Shown here piece after piece: positions 6,756-12,500 of a stretch of 12,500 bases of DNA. The position numbers were made by a program, and so were the translations under genes. This stretch comes from Botryococcus braunii (taxonomy: Eukaryota > Chlorophyta > Trebouxiophyceae): contig KV908547.1 of assembly GCA_002005505.1 (NCBI GenBank), positions 22,501 to 35,000 of the forward strand, read 5' to 3'. Below the pieces are notes generated by a model. That model saw only the letters and a list, made by a program, of their open reading frames with translations, ran no database searches and was not told the origin of the DNA. The stretch's first letter is position 1. The number at the start of each line of letters is the position of its first letter.

Positions 6756-7585
6756 GTAACTTCCCAAAAATCAATTAATTACAATCACCATCAATTTTCA
6801 ATCCGTTACACAGAATGTTTTCCACCGGGCGAAACGCCTGCGGCATTCCTACTACGGCACAACAACCACTGTTAATAGACACCTGCTTCAAACGTTATTC
6901 TATCAGTTGAAATTACATGTTTTGTGGTTCTCGTGGCATTAAGGTTTGTGTGGGGCGACTCGAAATTCCCTAGGCCACTTGGGTTGCACACTGGAAGCAA
7001 AGCTACTGCGGCCCATCGCGATTCTTGAGAGCAAATATATTCAAAGTTTTTTTTGAATCATCCATATGACAGTGTTTTCAATATCATGGTTCGTTTGATT
7101 TCTTTCGGGTCTGATTTGTGGCGAACCCTGCAAGGAGCAGAAAGTACAACCCCTAGCCGTCTTACCGAAACAACAAAAGTTACAGAGAAACTTGAAATGG
7201 AACTGAAAACAAGAGAACAATTAGTTCTGCAAAAGGGTCTGAAATCCATGGAAATTTCGGAAATGTCGACAGGTGGACTGCTTCATCCATGCATATTGGT
7301 ATCTACCAGGCCCAATGTCTTGCAAACAATTCAAGCAACTACGGGTCAATGTCTCCATAATACTCACAGTGATCAAACTTATATGTAAGAAGGATGCATT
7401 TCCCACGGTGTTGCATATACCTGCAGATTAATTTGCATGAGTCCCCCAAAGGTCACATGATGTACATATGTCACAGGATATTAATGTGTCACAGAAATTT
7501 ACATCCCCTATTTTCATCAGCTGGTAGCAGGTATTTGATAAAATGAAAAACCAATTTTCTTAACGCCGCGTCTACTGGGATGCAG
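6756..7585 (+). other. Intron 1 of gene B (830 nt)
   Basis: Starts GTAACT and ends GGGATGCAG, phase 0 on both sides. The first about 550 bases belong to the duplicated block. An open frame at 7053-7388 crosses the segment present only in this copy (about 7094-7288). It has a Thr/Lys/Glu-rich middle but no recognisable domain, and it is not needed for the reading frame of the gene. Confidence 0.6.
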
Positions 7586-7699
7586 TCGCGGCGCCTCCTA
7601 CAGTCCACGACCAGCAATGTTGCGCCGGCGCCTGGCCCCCTGGTAGCTGGTCTTGTTTCCAATTCGCCCGCGAAAAACATCTCAGCAGGTCCTCTTGAG
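7586..7699 (+). CDS. Gene B exon 2: pro-region of the peptide precursor
   Basis: Thirty-eight codons, phase 0, between TGCAG and the donor GAG|GTCAGT. The product starts SRRLLQSTTS, has an AP-rich segment (VAPAPGP) and ends SAGPLE. Similarity to gene A exon 2 (1045-1155) is clear at both ends and in the APAPGP core. The middle has diverged with one codon gained, as expected of a loosely constrained pro-region. The Arg-Arg at precursor residues 52-53 is kept. The nearest open frames called here lie on the minus strand and are shadows. Two terminal exons downstream (8459 and 10788) are both in phase to be joined to it. Confidence 0.77.
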
Positions 7700-7992
7700 G
7701 TCAGTCTTCTACCCTACACAAATTGATAAGCTGTTGTTTGACAGTCAATGTTCCTTGGTTCAGATTACCACCTCCCAAGCTTTTCCTCCCCAATCTCAAC
7801 TATACCCTCTGACTGTCACCTAGATTAAGCTTTCTAACTAGAATATTTTATTCAGAAAATACCTTCATTCCGGAAGTACGATATAAGTGCTGGGTGATCA
7901 GCAAAACTCAAGCATGTCTTTTATGCATTTTCTCTTCCCAAAACCTGTGAGGGCTTACTTGGAGACCCATTTGGTGTGACTTGTGTGTGTGT

Positions 7993-8060
<68 letters not shown>

Positions 8061-8179
8061 ATGTGCGCGCATCTGCACATGTCTGCGTGCGGACGAGTGT
8101 GCGGGGATGCGTGTGTGTGTGTGTGTGTGTGTGTTGCGCGTGTTTGTGTGTGTGTTTGTGTGCGTGCGCGCGCGCGTGC

Positions 8180-8210
<31 letters not shown>

Positions 8211-8213
8211 TAT

Positions 8214-8273
<60 letters not shown>

Positions 8274-8458
8274 GTGTGTGTGCGTGTGTGTGTGCAGAGG
8301 GGGGAGGGAGAGAGGGTGGGGAGAAGGGGAAACAGGAAGAGACCAGGATTCTAAAGCAATCCTCCATAGGCTAGCACTCCTCTTTTTACTCAATAGTTAC
8401 AAGTAAATGCTGACCCGTCTCGTGTTGATGGGCTCCCATTGTGCTTTGGGGGTTGCAG
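7700..8458 (+). other. Intron 2 of gene B (759 nt) to the proximal terminal exon
   Basis: Starts GTCAGT and ends GGTTGCAG. A TGCTGAC at 8408-8414 could be the branch site. The interior holds the long TG array and a G-rich tract. If exon 2 is joined to the distal terminal exon instead, the intron would be 3,088 nt (7700-10787). Confidence 0.6.
7982..8338 (+). repeat. Interrupted (TG)n microsatellite with G-rich end
   Basis: TG repeats run from 7982 to about 8295, broken by short TGCGCGC, ATGTCTGCG and similar interruptions, and end in a G/A-rich tract at 8296-8338. Several frames on both strands are open only because of the repeat (Cys-Val on plus, His-Thr on minus). Confidence 0.95.
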
Positions 8459-8572
8459 GCTGAGGGACCAGAAGTCCCCTTGGAGCGTCCAGCGATGGGG
8501 ATTAAGGGCAAGGGTATTACTTCATATGGCAGAGTGATATATTGCAGCAGTCCAACTAAGTGCTCCGGTTAG
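8459..8572 (+). CDS. Gene B proximal terminal exon (B1): Cys-x5-Cys peptide ending in Gly
   Basis: Thirty-seven codons plus TAG, entered in phase 0 from GGTTGCAG. The product starts AEGPEVPLERP, keeps a KGKG stretch and ends VIYCSSPTKCSG. Compared with the exons at 1849 and 10788 it is strongly diverged, with one codon gained before the ring and a shorter tail, yet Ile-Tyr-Cys-Ser-x-Pro-x-x-Cys is retained. Cys117 and Cys123 are the only cysteines outside the signal sequence. The tail after the ring is just Ser-Gly, so the C-terminal Gly is already exposed and could be amidated without trimming. Conservation of frame, ring and a Gly near the end despite the divergence argues for a working gene. 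The spliced product would be 125 residues. No similarity to a named peptide is recognised. Confidence 0.78.
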   Translation, partial: AEGPEVPLERPAMGIKGKGITSYGRVIYCSSPTKCSG

Positions 8573-9200
8573 CGCTAACCACCTTGACTCTGCACACATG
8601 TGGCCCCTGCATAACCTTTCGGCGTTCGCCGCCAAAACCCAACGCGTTATGTGCTTTCAGGAGTTTTTCCATTTTGGAGAGGGGGGGGGGTGGGGGGGCG
8701 ACTCTCCATGTCATAGCATGTCCCCTTGCCTGCAAACAAATTTGGTCCCTGTTTTCTCTGGTAGTGTTTGCAAGTACAGCCTGGCAGGATAAACACCAAT
8801 GAATACCATATTAATATTAACAAGGAACAGGTTTCAGGAACAATCGTGAACTTTACAATGGGTCTCTTATTGGAGTCTAGATTTATACATCGCAGCCTAC
8901 ATTTTTTATGTCAATTACGAAAGTAAGGAGTGTGTCACAGTGAGTAATCAGTAATCAGCGCGGAGGGCTCTGTGGCTGGCCTCTGATGCTGGCCCGCAGA
9001 AGTATCGCAGTTTGTGACAAACAAGGAAGGAGTTGTTTCCAAAGACACTTTTTAGAAAACAAATGTGATGAACATGCATGCATATGCCATTTAGGGTGTC
9101 TTGTAGGCCACCAAGCTGGTGTTGGCTGAGTTGAAGATACTTGAGAGTGTAGCAGATTGGGACCAAGCTCGATTAAGAAGGAAAGGATTTGATCTTTTTT
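8573..9200. other. 3' flank of exon B1 and intergenic sequence; G-run
   Basis: The sequence after the B1 stop codon does not match the 3' flanks at 1972 or 10911. There is a G10-T-G7 run at 8681-8698. No AATAAA was seen within the first few hundred bases. The open frames on both strands show no recognisable product. Confidence 0.4.
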
Positions 9201-9391
9201 AAAAAGGCGTTTGAAAGTGTTTGACAAGCATGCCCCTGCAGGGCACAAGTTGGTGCAGTTCATCTTGGGTTGACGGCGAGTGGGCAACTGCTAGTAAAAA
9301 AAGGGCGTTTGAAATTGTTTGACACTCATGCCCCTGCTGGGCACAAGTTGGTGCAATTCATCTTGGGTTGACGGCTTGTGGGCAACTACCC
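9201..9391 (+). repeat. Tandem duplication, two units of about 93 bp, offset 98
   Basis: Unit 1 (about 9201-9293) and unit 2 (about 9299-9391) share GGCGTTTGAAA, ATGCCCCTGC, GGGCACAAGTTGGTGCA and TTCATCTTGGGTTGACGGC, then TGGGCAACT. A few substitutions separate them. The short open frames over them (for example 9319-9582) extend beyond the repeat and show no recognisable product. Confidence 0.9.
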
Positions 9392-9613
9392 TTGAAGTCA
9401 ATTTATTCTGCGTATGCAATATGGTAATCATTGTTGCAGGCATACATGCAAAACCCAGGCATACCAACTGGGAAGAAGTGTGGACGGTCAATGTTAGTGG
9501 GTGGAATGAAACAGTTGTATATCTTTGGATTATCAAGGGTTGCGTAACCTTAAGCTTGGATAGCCAAGGTTTCTGTACATAGGTCAACAACCGATTCTAT
9601 GGTGAATGCGCTG

Positions 9614-9804
9614 CATTTGCCAAAATAATAGCCTCGTTGGTACTGTGCCATCATATTATATAGCTATGTAGCATCGTTAACGTTGGTACTGTGCCAGCAT
9701 GTTAGCAGGGGAAATGAATCCATGGATTCTCTGATGATTTCGTTCCATTTGCCAGTAACATAGCATTGTTGTTATTGTGCCATTGTAGTAGCAGGGGAAA
9801 TGAG
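9614..9804 (+). repeat. Three degenerate repeat units of about 55 bp
   Basis: Units near 9614, 9666 and 9747 share TAGC(A)-T-CGTT, TACTGTGCCA/TTATTGTGCCA and, in the last two, GTTAGCAGGGGAAATGA or GTAGCAGGGGAAATGA. CATTTGCCA opens the first and third. They look like an old, decaying tandem array without coding potential. Confidence 0.65.
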
Positions 9805-9874
9805 TTTACCTTGTACATTGTTAACTATATACTTTATGGTACACCCATAGGTATGCCGTCCACTATAGTACATG

Positions 9875-9902
9875 TATAGCTATTATGGCTATAATAGCTA
9901 TA
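9875..9902. repeat. 12-bp perfect inverted repeat with a 4-nt loop
   Basis: TATAGCTATTAT (9875-9886), GGCT, ATAATAGCTATA (9891-9902). The arms extend imperfectly outward (ACATG on the left against CACGT on the right). It is AT-rich and could extrude as a cruciform. Confidence 0.85.
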
Positions 9903-10026
9903 CACGTATGTATGTTCACCCATGTACATATCATATATGGCTTGTTTATTGTAATTAGCTTGGTTATCTGTCTGGCCGGGTAGTTAGGCTAGGGGCGCTT
10001 TTTGTAAGCTTGTAACGCACCTTGAA

Positions 10027-10174
10027 CTGCAGCGCGACAATGTTGACACCCGTCTATTGTACACTTTCCTGAAATGTAAAGCTTTTTTACCTGCAGCGCA
10101 ACACCCGTCTATTGTAAACTTTCCTTAAACATATCTTTGTCTTTGTACGCACATTGTCTCTGTACGCACATTGT
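10027..10174 (+). repeat. Two small direct duplications
   Basis: CTGCAGCGC and ACACCCGTCTATTGTA-ACTTTCCT occur at 10027-10070 and again at 10091-10125; the second copy lacks about nine bases. Immediately after, a 17-base unit (CTTTGTACGCACATTGT) occurs at 10141 and, with one change, at 10158. No gene is visible. Confidence 0.8.
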
Positions 10175-10323
10175 CTTTACTTGTACAAAAGTACAGTCCG
10201 CCACATAATCTGTATGAACGTGTTATTGTAATCATGGACAACACTTACCGCAACAGCAACAGGGCACAGCCTGTATAGTGCAATGTAATGTACGTGTTTG
10301 TCATTTCTCTGTACATCTTCCAG

Positions 10324-10449
10324 ACTTCCCGCCACAGATACGGTACCTTATGAAGCGACGTACAGCCTGCTATGTACTGTGCCTGGGTTGTCACCCCGTG
10401 GCCGCACACAAACCCTGCACAGACTCGCAATGTCTCTGTACACACATGT
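10324..10449 (+). other. Candidate Cys-rich exon, unproven
   Basis: A good acceptor (pyrimidine-rich TCTCTGTACATCTTCCAG ending at 10323) is followed 126 bases later by a perfect GTAAGT at 10450-10455. In the phase-1 frame the segment is fully open and encodes seven cysteines in about 31 residues (from RRTACYVLCLGC to a Cys split at the donor). Both junctions would be phase 1, unlike the phase-0 introns of the peptide genes, so this cannot join exon 2 of gene B in frame. A second frame is also open. No partner exon was found, so it may be chance. Confidence 0.2.
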
Positions 10450-10504
10450 GTAAGTATAAAAGAATGTCCATGCTCTCGCATTACACCAGGCTCTGGGAAA
10501 CCAG

Positions 10505-10558
10505 GGGCAGCTTGCAAGCTCTCTAATGGGGGATTCCTTTCCAAGTTGCAAGCTGCCC
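10505..10558. repeat. 13-bp inverted repeat, 28-nt loop
   Basis: GGGCAGCTTGCAA (10505-10517) and its exact reverse complement TTGCAAGCTGCCC (10546-10558). The loop carries ATGGGGGATT and the right flank ATTGGGGATT, a partial direct repeat. It lies about 90 bases upstream of the segmental duplication boundary. Confidence 0.8.
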
Positions 10559-10787
10559 AATTGGGGATTAGGGTTTTCAAAATCTTATATTCTGATCTGG
10601 CATTGAAGGATGCACGAAGCTGCGCTAAGTATGGAAGCCTCGACGGCTGGGGGGAGAGGGAGATGGAGAGGAAGAGGGAGGGAGGGAGGGGGAGGGAGAG
10701 GGAGCGCATGCGAGAGCAGGAAGTGCCTCATGCAAACCCTTCGAAGCTGAATAAGTGCTAATAGATTGTGTTATGGGGGGCCCGCAG

Positions 10788-10910
10788 GCTGAGGGACCTG
10801 ATGTACCTGTGCAGCACCCCGCTGTGAAGGTGAAGGGCAACGGAAGCATATTCGCTGCTTCCATTTACTGCTCCACCCCCTACTACTGTATGATGGGCAA
10901 AAAGCGCTAA
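10788..10910 (+). CDS. Distal terminal exon (B2): Cys-x5-Cys peptide ending Gly-Lys-Lys-Arg
   Basis: Forty codons plus TAA, entered in phase 0 from GCCCGCAG with the branch-like TGCTAAT about 25 nt upstream, as in gene A. The product starts AEGPDVPVQHP, keeps KVKGNG and ends SIFAASIYCSTPYYCMMGKKR apart from its first residues. Against gene A exon 3 there are seven amino-acid-changing codon sites' worth of base changes and two silent ones; Trp-Asn in the ring becomes Tyr-Tyr. No exon 1 or exon 2 copy was found between 8573 and 10788. Either gene B uses it as an alternative last exon (128-residue product, intron 3,088 nt) or it is an orphan left by unequal recombination. The intact frame, acceptor and AATAAA argue against long-standing decay. 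Confidence 0.65.
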   Translation, partial: AEGPDVPVQHPAVKVKGNGSIFAASIYCSTPYYCMMGKKR

Positions 10911-11179
10911 GTACAGCATAATGCGCAACAATTTGCTGGACATGCTGCACCAAGGTATGCTCCCAATCTGCCGCAGGCACCAAAGCTAGAAGCACAACAT
11001 ATTCTGTGCAGAGAACATGAGAGGGTGTCTGGGAATACCTCGTTGGAGGAGAAAGGGGAGGGGGAATTAAAGAAGAAGGGGCTCAGAGGGGGAACAGGAG
11101 CAAGGGGGGGGGGGCCTCCAGGCATGGTGCCATTGAAAAGACAAGGCACTACACAACGAAAACACTGATCTTAAATAAA
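10911..11179 (+). terminator. Probable 3' UTR of exon B2 with AATAAA
   Basis: Conserved with the gene A 3' flank, shorter by the C-run and GGGA segment. AATAAA at 11174-11179 occupies the same place relative to the block end as at 2277-2282. A G run lies at about 11105-11114. Confidence 0.5.
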
Positions 11180-11212
11180 ATAGGTCGAACAGTCTCGCTT
11201 TCGAGGGATACG

Positions 11213-11983
11213 CCATGAGGGGTGATGTGTGACGTATACGACTTGTATACATGCATATACATGCATACATACATAACAAACGTGTACGTGTGTAATGTGT
11301 GCTGTACGTACACCAATCCTGCACGAAAGTTTTGTGACGAAACCGTATGACTTCCCATACGTCCATGCGTGGATCGGACCCGGCCCCAGCCTCCGGTGGT
11401 CGCGGCTACGTCGGGGAATCTTTGCAATGATCTGGTTTGTTGCTGCCTTCGGGAACCCGACAGGTGGGGGCCCCCACTGGGGACTTCACCGTTTTGGAGT
11501 AACGGACAAGGAAATCCATCGAGGTCTGTCCCGGTATCGGGGTTTTCGCAACGAGATGTGGCACTCTGGATGAGCCATCCGGTTTAAATGATGATCCCTC
11601 CGGTTTGGGATCCCACGAAAATGCTCCAGCAGAGGCAAAAAGAGTGGACGGAGTTAGCAAAGGGGTTTTCAAATATTGTAAAATTTTTCATGTTTTGAAC
11701 TTCATATTTCAAGTTGAAATAGGCACGAAGCTCTCTAAGCCCGGCGCTATGTATAGGAACCACCACTTCATACTCCGACAGGTGAATAACAGTACTTCCG
11801 GCGTGCCCCATAAGGATCTCGAACACCCTTTTGAGAGCAGATATGTATTTAAGCAGCAATGGCTTGCTTCACAATCACTTGCTCGAGATCCTGAGAAACC
11901 CTCAAGAAAGCGCTGGTTTAGTTCGGAGGCTTTACAACATACATTATCCGAAAAGATATCAAAATCAAGAAGCATTTCAAAAC
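11213..11983 (+). promoter_or_regulatory. Duplicated 5' flank and putative promoter of gene C
   Basis: Nearly the same as 5841-6605, including the TACATGCATA repeats, the paired CCGGTTT words and the TATA-like GTATTTAAG about 135 bases before the ATG. Genes B and C are therefore likely to share regulation. The open frames 11605-12006 (plus) and 11584-11859 (minus) are judged non-coding for the reasons given for the gene B flank. Confidence 0.5.
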
Positions 11984-12133
11984 ATGGGTATTTCAACCAT
12001 TACTAGAGGTGTTGCCTACATGCAACACGAGAATGCATCGGGCCGTCCACGGAGGCTGGCGGCGATTGCATGCGCCCTCGCCATCCTTATCATGTCAGCT
12101 CAAGATGCTGCGGCTAAAGGATCATATAGTGAG
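11984..12133 (+). CDS. Gene C exon 1: signal sequence, gene continues beyond the window
   Basis: Fifty codons from ATG to GAG|GTAACT, phase 0. The product differs from gene B exon 1 at four positions (residues 2, 7, 14 and 42) and keeps GRPRR before the core LAAIACALAILIMS and the AQDAAAKG end, so the same signal-sequence reading applies. The frame is also open upstream as far as 11831, but the gene B copy does not share that extension, so the ATG at 11984, which gives the same exon length as in A and B, is preferred. Exons 2 and 3 should lie to the right of the window, so the encoded peptide is unknown. Confidence 0.7.
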
Positions 12134-12500
12134 GTAACTTCCCAAATAAGAATTATTTACAATCACCATCAATTTTCAATCCGTTACACAGAATGTTTTC
12201 CGGCGGGCGAAACGCCTGCTGCATTCCTACTACGGCAGAACAACCACCGTTAGCAGACACCTGCTTCAAATGTTCTTCTATCAGTTCAAATTACATTGTT
12301 TGTGGTTCTGGTGGCATTAAGGTTTGTGTGGGGCGACTCGAAATTCCCTAGGCCACTTTGGTTGCACACTGGAAGAAAAGCTGCTTCGGCCCATCACGAT
12401 TCTTGAGAGCAAATTTATTCAAAGTTTTTTTTAATCCTCCATAGACAGTGTTTTCAATGCCATGGTTCGGCATGGAATCCATGCATATTGGTATCTACCA
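12134..12500 (+). other. Intron 1 of gene C, partial
   Basis: Starts GTAACT and continues to the window end. It matches intron 1 of gene B apart from the missing about 190 bases. No exon 2 copy appears before the end of the window. Confidence 0.6.

Larger units (their letters stand above)
5841..7308 (+). repeat. Segmental duplication, gene B copy: promoter, exon 1, part of intron 1
   Basis: Aligns with 11213-12500 in the same orientation, starting abruptly at CCATGAGGGGTGATGTG. Identity is high throughout by eye. The block contains the 5' flank, exon 1 and the first about 550 bases of intron 1. The main length difference is about 190 bases of intron (roughly 7094-7288) that the other copy lacks. 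The right-hand end is undefined because the other copy reaches the window edge. Confidence 0.93.
10644..11186 (+). repeat. Segmental duplication, copy 2: G-rich tract, terminal exon and 3' flank
   Basis: Copy of 1705-2288 in the same orientation. The left edge lies at CGGCTG next to the G/A-rich tract (about 10649-10701); the right edge lies just after AATAAA (11174-11179). The gene C promoter block begins only about 27 bases later at 11213. In copy 1 the corresponding distance to the next promoter block is about 3.5 kb. Confidence 0.92.
11213..12500 (+). repeat. Segmental duplication, gene C copy: promoter, exon 1, part of intron 1
   Basis: Copy of 5841-7308, running off the window end. It lacks about 190 bases of intron 1 found in the gene B copy: CATGGTTCG at 12461 is followed almost at once by CATGCATATTGG, which in gene B lies near 7288. 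Confidence 0.93.

Noticed and set aside
7908..8406. Long His-Thr and Cys-Val open frames on both strands
   Set aside because: Pure translations of a TG/CA microsatellite, open in several frames at once, inside intron 2 of gene B.

Overview
The window looks like nuclear DNA of a eukaryote. It has phase-0 GT-AG introns, long CA/TG and GA microsatellites, homopolymer runs, many short diverged duplications, and no bacterial-style gene packing. The lineage cannot be fixed from sequence alone. An Arg-Arg-Leu-Leu-Gln motif followed by an Ala-Pro-rich stretch after the signal peptide recalls secreted proteins of green algae and their relatives. An AATAAA poly(A)-like signal and the microsatellite load would also fit a marine animal. 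I treat the organism as unresolved.

The main content is a plus-strand tandem family of small secreted peptide precursors, each split over three short exons of 111-150 nt that long-ORF searches miss. Gene A is complete (exons 134-283, 1045-1155, 1849-1971; predicted 127 aa). Gene B has exons 6606-6755, 7586-7699 and 8459-8572 (125 aa), plus a second compatible terminal exon at 10788-10910 that would give 128 aa. Gene C begins at 11984-12133 and leaves the window inside its first intron. Exon 1 encodes an N-terminal signal sequence. Exon 2 encodes a pro-region starting Ser-Arg-Arg-Leu-Leu-Gln. Exon 3 encodes the tail of the pro-region and a C-terminal peptide whose only two cysteines are spaced Cys-x5-Cys (Cys-Ser-Ser/Thr-Pro-x-x-Cys). 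The tail ends in Gly-Lys-Lys-Arg or in a bare Gly, the layout expected of a disulfide-cyclised, C-terminally amidated peptide. I recognise no named family.

Two segmental duplications shape the locus. Promoter, exon 1 and part of intron 1 are repeated (5841-7308 and 11213-12500). The terminal exon with its 3' flank is also repeated (1705-2288 and 10644-11186), with its left edge in a G/A-rich tract. Terminal exon B2 therefore sits between gene B's own terminal exon and gene C's promoter, either as an alternative last exon of gene B or as the remnant of a gene that lost its 5' half.

The remaining DNA (2289-5840 and 8573-10643) holds microsatellites, three diverged tandem duplications and several perfect palindromes, and I see no convincing gene there. 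A weak candidate Cys-rich exon lies at 10324-10449.
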